Source: Nitzschia sp. DOCU1 (lineage: Eukaryota; Bacillariophyta; Bacillariophyceae; Bacillariales; Bacillariaceae). From it: DNA of 64,000 nucleotides. The stretch covers positions 124,001 to 188,000 of the forward strand of contig OX595988.1 of NCBI GenBank assembly GCA_951394045.1, given 5' to 3'. Below the pieces are notes generated by a model that ran no database searches, had not been told where the DNA came from, and was given only the letters and a program-made list of their open reading frames with translations. How positions within the stretch are numbered: the first letter of the stretch is position 1; every line of letters begins with the position of its first letter. Shown here one piece after another: positions 1 through 10,522 of this stretch. Made by a program: the position numbers and the translations under genes.

Positions 1-650
1 ACCAAAGAGACTCGAACTTCGAGCGTCAGACGGACTCGCATCTTGCAAGGTTCGGCTGGCCATCTCCCTTCAATAGTTGGTTCTTTGTCCTGAGACTACT
101 ACGGTAAGAATCTAAGAATAACCACGTTCCTCTGACTATCGTACCGCTACTACTACGAAAAAGGTAGGGGCCTACTGCCGCAAATTAGCGGTAGGCGATA
201 GTATGAGGTGGCGGCCCTGTTCCAAACAATAGTCGCTGCGGACTGTGAGCAGCTATGGGTGACAACCCGTGATAAGACTTTTTGGCATGGCGGGCGCGCA
301 CGGTGGCACGCCTCTAATTTCTCAACGCGCGCATCATGCTATTGCGATTGTCACCGAAGGCCGACAATGGCGAAACTTCAAACGAAGAAAAGTGGTTCAT
401 AGAGTTGATAACTTTCTCTCCGCAGCTTACCACAGCTTCAACATACTCTTTAGAGGCTACCTTTATCTGGGGAGAAATTATTTTCGAGCGGTTATAGAGA
501 TATCATTGGATATCTTCAAGTAGTAATTTAGGGGTTGCCATGCTGCCACCGGGGGTTGATCTCTCGGATTTTCGATACCGCCTGAGTTAAAGACGGCGGT
601 TGAATGCCTTTTCAATATTAATACTACTAAATGGTGGTGGCATGAGTCAT
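1..650. other. No gene recognised
   Basis: AT/GC-balanced sequence with only short, overlapping open frames on both strands and no recognisable domain. No tRNA or repeat was identified by eye. Confidence 0.4.
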
Positions 651-670
651 CACTGCATCGGAAAATTGGC

Positions 671-1329
671 TTGCGCCACACCGATTTGACAACGGCCCGA
701 AAGGAACGGTCCACTGCCATAAAGATTGCTCTGACAACTGCAGAGCTTATCAAGCAAAACAATCCAGATCATGAGGGGTCGTTCATGTGCCAGGAACAAG
801 CATTTGGTCGTTCTGTTGATATTGGTGGAGTTTGTGCTAAAACAAAATATTATCTTCTTGGTCAAGTGCGAGCTAATGGTGACCAAATTCTCATGAAATA
901 TCAACACTATCTCTTGAATGCCGTTCAAGGCGTTTCTGGTGCACGAGGGTTGGACGAAGAACAAAGGCAGAGACGACTATCTGCTTGGAAGGAATGGGAA
1001 GAAGAGAGATGGCATGATCAGTCCTACTCGTGTAGCAACCCTAGCTTTTTGGAGAGCACAGTCACCGGGGGACGCCCACCAGAGTTTACAAGGATGTTTT
1101 CCCTGATATTCAGGTACCGGATAAGACAACAAAAGACGCAATCTGTAAGGCCATTGGCGCCTATCTAAAGTTGGAAGGTGGGGCAAGCCCGATTAACCTT
1201 CAGGCCGCCATTGGATTGGAGTCAAAGAAAGACAGTGGTACACATTTGCGGGTGGAAGCGACCACCGCCTTCTTGCGCAGCTCGATTGCTACTACCGCTG
1301 ATACACACTATCTTGAGTACTGTGATTAA
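671..1329 (+). pseudogene. Interrupted coding remnant, possibly transposon-derived
   Basis: One frame is open from about 671 to 1168. Near 1075-1085 the protein-like reading moves to another frame (beginning RVYKDVFPDIQVPDKTTKDA) and runs to a stop at 1327-1329 (after THYLEYCD). Together they give about 215 residues, rich in charged residues, with no recognisable domain. No convincing GT-AG pair joins the two parts, and the first part has no early in-frame ATG. I read this as a decayed gene with a one-base indel, plausibly from a mobile element given its neighbours. An unannotated intron or a 5' exon upstream is the alternative. Function unknown. Confidence 0.3.
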
Positions 1330-1639
1330 ATAATAGATGTCTATGAATTCTTAGCTTCTAACTAGATAGCGCATTCTCTTCGCCGTTTTAATATAATAGT
1401 TTCTCGAACAAGGAGCATCGATGGATGCTCGATTGTGTCCACTTGATGCGCATTCCTCTTAATTACCACGCGTTGGTTGTCATTGGTCAACCATCGGTGG
1501 TGATGGAAATCAATGACAACAGCACATAAATCGGAGACTTGCTCGACAATCCAGATGGTTTGGAGATGGCAATCACTTGCGTTACGGAGCCCTGGGCGCC
1601 GATGATGCAAAGTCATTCACGGAACAACGACAGTGATCG

Positions 1640-1950
1640 TCAATTGAAAAGCGGCGGCGGATTGTCATGGAAGTAGAAGAATCATCAGTGCCTTGCAATG
1701 ATAACTCAACGCCTTGACTGATACTGCTGAACGAGAGCGATCGTTAATAGAAACCATCGCGGAGGCGGATTGTCATGGAAGTAGCAGCATCATTAGCACC
1801 TTGCAATAATAACTCAATGCCTTGGCTGATACTGTCGAACAATAGTGATCATTTATTGAAACCATCACAGCGGCGGATTGCAGAGTTTTCATGGAAGTAA
1901 CAGAGTTATCAGTGCCTTGCAATAATAACTCAACTGATACTGCCGATGTA
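1640..1950. repeat. 108-bp tandem repeat, about 2.7 copies
   Basis: The landmark CGGATTG recurs at about 1659, 1767 and 1875, an exact 108-bp period. Each unit contains CATGGAAGTA, then TGCCTTGCAAT, AATAACTCAA or a variant, CTGATACTG and a GATC-containing end. The units differ by about 15 percent, the second and third share more substitutions with each other, and the third carries a small insertion (GCAGAGTTT). A degenerate start of another unit precedes 1655. No coding role is evident. Confidence 0.8.
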
Positions 1951-2278
1951 AACAGTTGCCGCTCTCGCCATTCCTTGACTATAATAGCCGCATAGAGCCG
2001 TACGTTGCCAAATCCAATCCAAGTTCCGGTAAACGCCGATCCAAGAACGCTGACAGATTCGGATTGTCGGCCTTGGCGTCTTGCATGTATATTCGAATTG
2101 CAGCGACAAGGGTGCTTGGAAGCGAGTGGGGAGATATGGGAATCTCTCATCATGTTGTTCGACTTGGTGTCTCGGCATTTGCGATTTTAAATCATCTGCC
2201 GCAGGGCGGCAACGAGCAGCGCCATTGACTTTAGTAGAAGTTGTTGGTGCTATTGTTGTTGTTTGTGTTGATGTCGTT

Positions 2279-2515
2279 CACCGTATAAACGAAAACATGG
2301 AAAAACCAGCCACTTTCCATTCCGCAGTCCGGTCTTCCAGGTCGTTTTCCATGCCCCATTTTCCCTGGTTTTTCCGAGTTCTTCCGCGCGCGATCGAGCA
2401 CACTTTCCAGGTCATTTTCCAAATTTGACCCCCACTTTCCCCCTCTCCGGCATGGAAAAGAACTGACACTATCCAGTTCCTTTTCCATGTGGTAGACGTC
2501 ACAAAATGGGGTGGG
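2279..2515. repeat. Left terminal repeat region of candidate transposon
   Basis: It begins CACCGTATAAACGAAAACAT and then carries many copies of TTTTCCA/TGGAAAA. It pairs in inverted orientation with 5940-6121: the outer 28 bases are nearly identical, and inner blocks such as TTCCAGGTCGTTTTCCATGC also match. The inner end contains GACGTCAC, which also appears at the inner end of the partner. The two copies face outward, as expected for terminal and subterminal repeats of a DNA transposon spanning about 3.84 kb. Confidence 0.65.
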
Positions 2516-3948
2516 GGACAGGCGACGGTTCATCATTAAAATCACTTCCCTCCACCCCTTTTTGCTTACGATTCGAATGCAGCTTGCTGTTTTCAGGCAA
2601 ACACATACAAACTACGAAGTAGCCTACACCCGATCTCCTCCCGTGACCATGGTCCTGGCTATGGACGGACGATACCTGCTAAAAGAACAAATGCATCGCG
2701 ATCCTAATTTACTACTGTGTCTGAGAATTGGCCTTATCGATCACTCGACGATCCCAAGAGAGGCATATCCGGGCGACGCGCAGCTCCGTGACTTCGAATG
2801 GCGACATGAGCGGCTAATACGGCACTGGCGGCACATGATGCCATTACCAATCCTCTTTGTCATTCCTTCCCCGACATTGAGACTCTTCTAGATGCAATAG
2901 AAATGAATATATCTGTGAGTTCTCAATAGTTTTCACCACAATTTGTCCGCGAAATCGCTCGACTCACCTCTGGCATAATGTATCCTCCACGGTGGAAGAA
3001 CCGGCGAGTCGTTTCCATCTACACAACTGTTCACGAACGCTCTGTGCCCAAGCCCCACTGTCAATTCAATTCGTGGATAGCTTCCAATGCCGTGTCCTCC
3101 TTGAAGGCAATGGACCCTGCCCCCCAATCTTGGGGGAATACAGAGGGTAGCTCTTGAATTGTCTGCGTTTCCCTCGTCACCAACCGGCGCGTATTTCCCT
3201 TGTCAAGGCCGCAAGCGCCTGCCCCAAACTCAACTCCATTCTCGGAATACAACGATCGGAACAGAACATGTGAGATCAGCATAGCAACATCCGAACCGCA
3301 TCCGGACACGGGCGCAGTATCTCACCACAAAGCACCGAATCCAATCCCAACAACTCCGGCTGCGTACTCTCTACAATACATTATACAACAAGCAAACTGA
3401 ACAATGACAACTTTCGGATGATCTGTGTCGAGACGTAAAGGCATAATTATGTTTATACGAGGGTCATCTGATGGATGTGATGAGGATGGTGTGGTGCCTC
3501 CATTTTGCTTTTTGAATTTGAACAGAGGTGCACAAATATATTTTCATGCACCCGCCCATCTTTGTTATTGACGCCGTCGCCGATTTGCACGGCCAACCTC
3601 TATACACATGGTGAAAAGTTCTAAACACAGCATGCATATGATAAGCACGTCCGGCTAGCCTCATGAATAATAGCATGTACCAAGTAATGACACACACACA
3701 TACATATCATATCCGACAATTCCCTCCGCTTGCAAAAACTTCACACCAATGATGATAGATTCATCACCCGCCACAAGATATTCTTGACGCAACGGACGGT
3801 CGTTGGATCCCTTTCGTTCGACCATCAATAACACCCGGGGGTGCCGCTGGGAAGTGCTTTCGTCCTGAAACACCATATACCCCACACCACAAAGGATATT
3901 GCGAATAATATAGTAAAGCAAGTGTAACTTAGCTTTACCATCCTGACA

Positions 3949-4263
3949 ATGGCAGATCAGCAGTCGGCCTATGCAAAATTGCTGCAATTGCAGCAGGAGG
4001 TACAGCACCAAATCGCATTGATGGATCAACACCGGGATGGCCAAGCATCTACGGCGGTCAGTGCATTGTATCCACCCTATCAACCACCGCAAATGTCTGA
4101 TAGTTTGCCCAGGAACAGTCCACCTTTGCCCAGGAACAGTCCACCACCGCAGATGTTTGCTAGTCTGCCCACCATGAACACTCACCCCGGGATATCCAAC
4201 CAGCACGGTCGCTTTCATGATTTCAACCCACCGTGGTATACATCCACACCAGCTGCTAGTTGA
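3949..4263 (+). CDS. Small Pro/Gln-rich hypothetical protein
   Basis: A 104-codon ATG frame starting MADQQSAYAKLLQLQQEVQH. The N-terminal third is a short Gln/Leu-rich helix-like stretch. The rest is proline-rich with an internal tandem duplication (PRNSPPLPRNSPPP, from a repeated CCCAGGAACAGTCCACC unit). It converges on, and overlaps by about 49 bp, the 3' end of the transposase-like gene on the other strand. No family was recognised. It could be a small accessory gene of the mobile element, or a chance frame in a repetitive stretch. Confidence 0.3.
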   Translation: MADQQSAYAKLLQLQQEVQHQIALMDQHRDGQASTAVSALYPPYQPPQMSDSLPRNSPPLPRNSPPPQMFASLPTMNTHPGISNQHGRFHDFNPPWYTSTPAAS

Positions 4264-5603
4264 GCCAAATCTTTCTGTAGTTTGGTCTCGATGTCCCCAT
4301 GTTCCTTGTCGCCAGACCCCATGGAGATGAGGTACGTGTTATCGGATTTGTGAATCCGAGCCTCCGGTGGGGCGAAGGTAATCATCTGCACCCAGACTTT
4401 GTGCCTGTTACCCTTGACGTTGTTGGGGTCAATGTCGTCGTTCCATGGATATAGGGGAATGAGGAAACATTGTTTAGAATCAGCAGAGTCAACAATGAAC
4501 TTGTCCATGAGTTCCTGGCCACGTGGGGAACGGGCATGGATAGAGGCTCCTGGGAACATGGGCTCTACGTGCCTTCCATGGCCCAGTAGATCTCGTAGAC
4601 AGTCGAGGGGTGATATGTAGACATGTGTCTTGTTCCTGTAGTAGTGAATTGGTGGTATCGGGAGGTTCGTCTTTATCGAATCCTTACCAGTAGTGAAGAA
4701 TTGCCTCATCTCGCGTGGGGAGGTGGGTATTGGCGCTGGTGGATAATGATCAGCCTCAGGTCCAGTAAGGGGGTTCTGCATGAAGTGTAGGATGGATGCC
4801 AGTGCCTCAAACTGTTCAGCGCTTAGTTTGTCGCTAAGCTGACAAAATTGGAGGCCGTATAAGGCCGTGCATGGGTGGACTTGGCTGGTTTGACCACCAT
4901 GAAAAGCTCGACCGACAAGGTGTTGAGCACCCAAACAGGGCTGTCTGTGCGTTAGCTTGAAGTAGCTATTCACATCGTTGGGAAAGCAATTCTGGAAGTT
5001 AATTTCTCTTCTAGAGTTATTTTCCGTCAGCTCTTGAAGCCAAGCAAGCTTCCTCTGTTCCACAGACATTTCTATCAAAGATGCCTCCTCCTGCATTTCT
5101 TCCTCATTCCCGGATGATCTATCATCATACAAAAAGTTGTTGTCGGGCTCATCTTCCTCATTGGACTTGTCTCTGTTTAGTAGTTCTGAATGCACAGGAT
5201 GTGATGCTACTGCAGAGACGTCTTCTTGGTCCAGCTCTTGATGCAATTGGGATGATGGCGATGTCTCCACTTGCCCTTTCATCGCCATGAATTCAACCAT
5301 TGCCTTAGCATGGGTCTTCAACTTTGAGTGCTTCGTCAAAAATTTAATGCAGCGGATATGCAACTTCTGTTTGCGATTTTGAAACAGACCATGTTGTGGG
5401 CAGATACGACAGATCATGAAGGGGGCGATATTGCATTCGGGGCACTCCAACTTTGCTGCCCAGAGCTGGAATTCACCCTGGAGCCGGGAGGCGGTGGGTG
5501 GCACCTGACCGCACTTGTTACACTGCAGTAAGGAGAGATCGCATTCAAAATATTCCTGCATAGTGGGAAAGCTGCTATCAGGAGGATCGACCACACCTGC
5601 CAT
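4215..5603 (-). CDS. Transposase-like protein with N-terminal Cys-rich region, probably truncated
   Basis: The 462-residue frame starts with ATG (MAGVVDPPDSSFPTMQEYFE). Residues ~28-90 contain CNKC, CPEC and CRIC pairs followed by H and C residues, which looks like a zinc-binding module. An acidic linker follows. Residues ~330-460 contain YISPLDCLRDLL, then FLIPLYPWNDDIDPN, GNRHKVWVQMITF and TYLISMGSGDKEHGD. This order (positional Leu-rich segment, an IPL..xDDxDPN strand, an R-x-x-VW strand, a Y-L-I/L-x-x-G segment ending D/E-H) resembles the catalytic region of Plavaka/tnp2-type transposases, with the Asp pair as a candidate catalytic residue. The frame stops soon after, where family members usually continue for several hundred residues, so it is probably a truncated copy. 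It sits within outward-facing repeats (2279-6121). The family assignment is inference from motif pattern. Confidence 0.55.
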   Translation of the reverse strand: MAGVVDPPDSSFPTMQEYFECDLSLLQCNKCGQVPPTASRLQGEFQLWAAKLECPECNIAPFMICRICPQHGLFQNRKQKLHIRCIKFLTKHSKLKTHAKAMVEFMAMKGQVETSPSSQLHQELDQEDVSAVASHPVHSELLNRDKSNEEDEPDNNFLYDDRSSGNEEEMQEEASLIEMSVEQRKLAWLQELTENNSRREINFQNCFPNDVNSYFKLTHRQPCLGAQHLVGRAFHGGQTSQVHPCTALYGLQFCQLSDKLSAEQFEALASILHFMQNPLTGPEADHYPPAPIPTSPREMRQFFTTGKDSIKTNLPIPPIHYYRNKTHVYISPLDCLRDLLGHGRHVEPMFPGASIHARSPRGQELMDKFIVDSADSKQCFLIPLYPWNDDIDPNNVKGNRHKVWVQMITFAPPEARIHKSDNTYLISMGSGDKEHGDIETKLQKDLAQLAAGVDVYHGGLKS

Positions 5604-5939
5604 GTTTGCTGCAAGAGATGCTGGCTTCCGTGGTTAAAGGATCCCACCAGCAGAGTAGATTGTGGGCAGAAAAGAGATTGTGTTGAAGCAAATCTGAATG
5701 CAGGTAAAGCATGAAAATGCATCAATCGAGAGAGAGCATCGCAGAGAATGGTATTTTGCTAAATTCTCCGTCGTCTCTCGTCGGCGGGCGAGAAGGGGCG
5801 TTGGCGGCAGATTTTGTATGTGTTTCGCCAACACAAACGACTGACTATAAAGAATAATAGGTCATGATTATAATAATTATCGTTCGATGTCATTCCAATT
5901 TGGGGGTGTCTGGATGAGGAGACATTCGAATAGGACGAC

Positions 5940-6121
5940 CAATCCGGTGACGTCGTTTTCCATGGGAGGACCGGGAAATGGATTGGTTTTCCAGGCAGTT
6001 CCTGGAATCGCCAGTTCGGATTTTTGTGAGGAATTGGGCATGGAAAACGGCCTGGAAAACGGCAACACTATCCAGTCCGGGGCATGGAAGGTCCGGTTTT
6101 CCATGTTTTCGTTTATACGGT
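5940..6121. repeat. Right terminal repeat region of candidate transposon
   Basis: Ends in TTTTCGTTTATACGGTG, the reverse complement of the left repeat. It carries the same TTTTCCATG/CATGGAAAA-rich interior, including GGCATGGAAAACGGCCTGG, and GACGTC near the inner end. Confidence 0.65.
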
Positions 6122-6920
6122 GTTGTGAATGTCATGCTGGTGTTGAAGTTTGACAGATTCACGTTCCACTGAATTCGAAGCAGTCAAATAGATTTTTGAC
6201 CAAATCGACTGATGGAAGGCCCGGCGAGTGTGCAAAACTGACCAAATGGACTAATAATTTTCGCCTTCTCAACTAGACCAACTTCGGAGCTCTCTATAGC
6301 TCGATACTACTAAGAAGTATGACAAAATAACTTTATCCGCGGCTCAATCGATGTCTTAAGTGTATGATTAGTGAGTATCAGAACATGAAGTCGTTTGTAG
6401 CGAAGACGAAAAAACTTCTTCGTAGCGTGCTCTACAACACGGCGTTTCGCTGGTCCCGGATGATAGTGACTGACTTACTACTGGACAACTAGGGCACCTA
6501 TGCACGAGTTATGGTTATTACAATTACGACCATTCACTGTTGGAAGACGTGGCATGGTTTTTAGCACCGAAACGGGACTTTGAAATAACACGAGCTATCG
6601 CGGGGTTGTCACCCATAGCAGCAAGATCATCCAGGAACAATTCATTCAGGCACTTCTACCAGATTCTCTGTATTCTTGTGCCTCGAATCCTACTTCGGCG
6701 GCGAACCACGTGAATGAAACTCCGTACTTCGCGCGCATCCTCATGGGCATACTTCACCTACTATCATACATGTTCTTTCGTTGGGAGGTGGAGAAAAGGA
6801 ACCTTGGATCTCGTTGGCCCCTTTCTCCCCGGATTGAGATTTATTATTATTATTACACGGTGGGAGATTCATCAACCAATATTCTCTACTACGTTTTGTG
6901 ACCGCCGATCTTCGGTCATG
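6122..6920. other. No gene recognised
   Basis: Short frames only on both strands. There are short TATTATTATTATTA and GAAGACGAAAAAACTTC tracts, but no recognisable domain, repeat family or RNA. Confidence 0.4.
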
Positions 6921-6923
6921 TTC

Positions 6924-6931
6924 GAATCTTC
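6924..6931. repeat. Left 8-bp target-site duplication
   Basis: GAATCTTC immediately precedes element copy A. The same eight bases follow copy B at 9936-9943, and a 6-base remnant ATCTTC separates the copies at 8431-8436. Confidence 0.7.
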
Positions 6932-8430
6932 GGCGAGTGTCCGGCCACGTAGGTAGCTCAAGTGTAAGCCTTTGACAAAAAGGCCTCAGAATTATCATAA
7001 ACAAGCCATTTTGGCCGATTCTAAACTGTCAGAAAAGTGTAAGCCACCAACAGGCCACCAATAGGGTTGCTCCAAAAAGTGTAAAACATCAATTAGAAAG
7101 TCATTATGTTCGGTTCTTGACGTCATTGAACCCAATGCCGCGTTCGGATTCATAGTCATACGAGTCAGCGACGGGGTTGAGCATTTCGCAACTGACTAGA
7201 TTTGGCTATAGAATGACTACGGTGCTGCGATTGTGAGGATATATAGTTCACTACCATAGCCCAGCGCTGCCAGGTTTATAGGTTCGTAGCAATCAATCTT
7301 GGCTACTTAGTAATCTCGTAATATTAGCAATTGTCGTGTGCTAAGTGCACTGTATGATACGGTCAAAATCCATATCACACCACACTTCATCTAGCTATTC
7401 CTATTCCAAGATGTGCCTACATTTAGAGGTCTACAAATAATAGCTCTTTGAATATAATTTGTCCGCTATTGGGTTCTCAAAGTCATTTTTGTTGTTCCCT
7501 CAGCTGAGGCTCTCTGACTGCCCCAATACGAGTCGTTCTACATCAAAAGCGGGATGTACTATTCATACCACTTGCAGTACCCGCGACAGAGGAATAGTGG
7601 AAGACTACCACTACCCTAGAAACCCCGCCGGAATGATTGTAGAACATTCTTTTTCGAAAATTGACCATCGTATAACAACACAGTCGCAGGCATTCAAGAG
7701 CATCCCGCTAAGAGCCGACGATGGTACCACCAAGATGGTTGATTGTAGACTCCTACCGCCTTTCCATCGTCTCCAGTGTCTTTGAAATCGATCGGCAAAC
7801 CAAAGGCAGCGTTGTGATGGCATCCGAAGATGATAATAGGAGCCAGAAGAAGACATAGATGCAATAAAAATAAAGGCGGCGTTAGCGTCACGAATTAGAG
7901 CTTTACAAAAGATCCAAAACAATACACGTATCTAAAATAACACGAACAACAACTTACCTGGTTTGTTCCTTCTGAATCGTCCTCTAACGAGCGATAGCCG
8001 CATCAACAACCTCGTCGGTCGACGAGGAATTTTCATCAAATCCTTGCCTTGTGAAATTAGAACCATTCTCCGCCAAAACGAGCTGTAATAACCAGAGAAG
8101 CGGCTCGAATAGGCTTCGATAAGTTGTTGATCGATTGCAATAAACGGGGGTAAGAAATACTTACTACAGCACTCACAATCGTTGACGCCGTCATTGTGTT
8201 TTTGTGGCCGAAAGATCTGCATTCATACTTTACGGCGGCAGGCCAAAATGGCATGAATGCGCGCACGCTGGCACGCCATTTTTTGCCTTGCAAAATTGGT
8301 CCTTAAAGTAAATTGTTTGGTAGTAATTATGCTCGTTTAAAGGCAGTCATTTGGTTTCGAATTCTTTTCCTTCTTTTCCCCCCTTTTTTCTTCATAAAAT
8401 CTTAGCTACCTACGTGGCCGGACATAAGCC
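6932..8430. mobile_element. 1499-bp terminal-inverted-repeat element, copy A
   Basis: The ends are inverted repeats of 27 bp with three mismatches: GGCGAGTGTCCGGCCACGTA... at the left and, read on the other strand, GGCTTATGTCCGGCCACGTA... at the right, both continuing GGTAGCT. An 8-bp duplication flanks the A+B pair, compatible with hAT, P, Novosib or Zisupton-type insertion but not decisive. No transposase is recognisable. The minus strand has short frames, one with a hydrophobic signal-like start (MTLTPPLFLLHLCLLLAPII) that ends WWYHRRLLAGCS and is conserved in the diverged copy at 49 kb. It is probably a non-autonomous element, possibly with a small spliced gene or captured exons. Confidence 0.8.
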
Positions 8431-8436
8431 ATCTTC

Positions 8437-9935
8437 GGCGAGTGTCCGGCCACGTAGGTAGCTCAAGTGTAAGCCTTTGACAAAAAGGCCTCAGAATTAT
8501 CATAAACAAGCCATTTTGGCCGATTCTAAACTGTCAGAAAAGTGTAAGCCACCAACAGGCCACCAATAGGGTTGCTCCAAAAAGTGTAAAACATCAATTA
8601 GAAAGTCATTATGTTCGGTTCTTGACGTCATTGAACCCAATGCCGCGTTCGGATTCATAGTCATACGAGTCAGCGACGGGGTTGAGCATTTCGCAACTGA
8701 CTAGATTTGGCTATAGAATGACTACGGTGCTGCGATTGTGAGGATATATAGTTCACTACCATAGCCCAGCGCTGCCAGGTTTATAGGTTCGTAGCAATCA
8801 ATCTTGGCTACTTAGTAATCTCGTAATATTAGCAATTGTCGTGTGCTAAGTGCACTGTATGATACGGTCAAAATCCATATCACACCACACTTCATCTAGC
8901 TATTCCTATTCCAAGATGTGCCTACATTTAGAGGTCTACAAATAATAGCTCTTTGAATATAATTTGTCCGCTATTGGGTTCTCAAAGTCATTTTTGTTGT
9001 TCCCTCAGCTGAGGCTCTCTGACTGCCCCAATACGAGTCGTTCTACATCAAAAGCGGGATGTACTATTCATACCACTTGCAGTACCCGCGACAGAGGAAT
9101 AGTGGAAGACTACCACTACCCTAGAAACCCCGCCGGAATGATTGTAGAACATTCTTTTTCGAAAATTGACCATCGTATAACAACACAGTCGCAGGCATTC
9201 AAGAGCATCCCGCTAAGAGCCGACGATGGTACCACCAAGATGGTTGATTGTAGACTCCTACCGCCTTTCCATCGTCTCCAGTGTCTTTGAAATCGATCGG
9301 CAAACCAAAGGCAGCGTTGTGATGGCATCCGAAGATGATAATAGGAGCCAGAAGAAGACATAGATGCAATAAAAATAAAGGCGGCGTTAGCGTCACGAAT
9401 TAGAGCTTTACAAAAGATCCAAAACAATACACGTATCTAAAATAACACGAACAACAACTTACCTGGTTTGTTCCTTCTGAATCGTCCTCTAACGAGCGAT
9501 AGCCGCATCAACAACCTCGTCGGTCGACGAGGAATTTTCATCAAATCCTTGCCTTGTGAAATTAGAACCATTCTCCGCCAAAACGAGCTGTAATAACCAG
9601 AGAAGCGGCTCGAATAGGCTTCGATAAGTTGTTGATCGATTGCAATAAACGGGGGTAAGAAATACTTACTACAGCACTCACAATCGTTGACGCCGTCATT
9701 GTGTTTTTGTGGCCGAAAGATCTGCATTCATACTTTACGGCGGCAGGCCAAAATGGCATGAATGCGCGCACGCTGGCACGCCATTTTTTGCCTTGCAAAA
9801 TTGGTCCTTAAAGTAAATTGTTTGGTAGTAATTATGCTCGTTTAAAGGCAGTCATTTGGTTTCGAATTCTTTTCCTTCTTTTCCCCCCTTTTTTCTTCAT
9901 AAAATCTTAGCTACCTACGTGGCCGGACATAAGCC
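8437..9935. mobile_element. 1499-bp terminal-inverted-repeat element, copy B
   Basis: A head-to-tail copy of the preceding element at an offset of exactly 1505 bp. The sequences look identical throughout, including all encoded frames. Only ATCTTC, six bases of the 8-bp target duplication, separates the copies. This suggests a very recent local duplication of element plus flank rather than independent insertions. Confidence 0.85.
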
Positions 9936-9943
9936 GAATCTTC
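9936..9943. repeat. Right 8-bp target-site duplication
   Basis: GAATCTTC directly follows copy B and matches the eight bases before copy A. Confidence 0.7.
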
Positions 9944-10522
9944 CTTGGTAGGGAAAAAATGGGGGCGCAAAATATCGATTTTCTACCCTGAGCAGTAGAC
10001 ACGATTCAAAGAGACAGAAACTGCAATCTCAGGCGTTTCGATTAGGCCAAAGCCTGAAAACGCAGAAATAGCCAGATGCTGGCAACATTGTTAACAAAAA
10101 AAATTGTACTGTACTACGGTACGATCTACAATTAGCCCATGAAAGTTGTAGGGTCCTTCATCATTATCTACTACAGGATGGCTCCATACTAACTGCGATT
10201 AAAGTCTAGCCATTCAGCTATGCCTTCCAGATGTTTCGGCATGAGGTTGACGGCGAATTCGCCTCTTTGTGGAAAGAAACCTACTACTAGGGACAAGAAG
10301 GATACAAAAAAGAACTGCATGCGGGATTTAAAAAGGGCTGTACCATCGCCTTCTTGAGAACAACTCCAGAATACCGAGTATCGATGTCCTTCTTCTTCCG
10401 GGCGTCGTTTTTTAGGGCAGCGAGAATCTTGTTGCCACTATTTGCTGCTTTTGCGAGGCATTGCAATAATAAGATCTAGAATTGGCGGCCATAAGAGGAG
10501 GGAACTCGTCAACCACTCCTCC
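9944..10522. other. 5' flank of the first HSF gene, no gene seen
   Basis: Unique-looking sequence with only short frames. It presumably holds the promoter and 5' UTR of the HSF gene that starts at 10523. No specific element could be assigned. Confidence 0.4.

Larger units (their letters stand above)
2279..6121 (-). mobile_element. Candidate CACTA/Plavaka-like DNA transposon
   Basis: Outward-facing inverted repeat regions of about 180-230 bp bound a segment whose only long gene is the 462-codon transposase-like frame at 4215-5603. The ends start CACCG, close to the CACTA/CACTG ends of the CACTA superfamily. A target-site duplication is not clear: the 3-bp flanks read GTT and TTG. The encoded protein appears to lack a complete transposase C terminus, so this copy may be non-autonomous. 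The alternative is two separate MITE-like repeats that happen to flank a gene. The superfamily assignment is inference; the repeat pairing is read directly. Confidence 0.5.

Noticed and set aside
684..964. Minus-strand frame with FSTNSTNINRTTKC
   Set aside because: Overlaps the better-supported plus-strand remnant and shows no domain.
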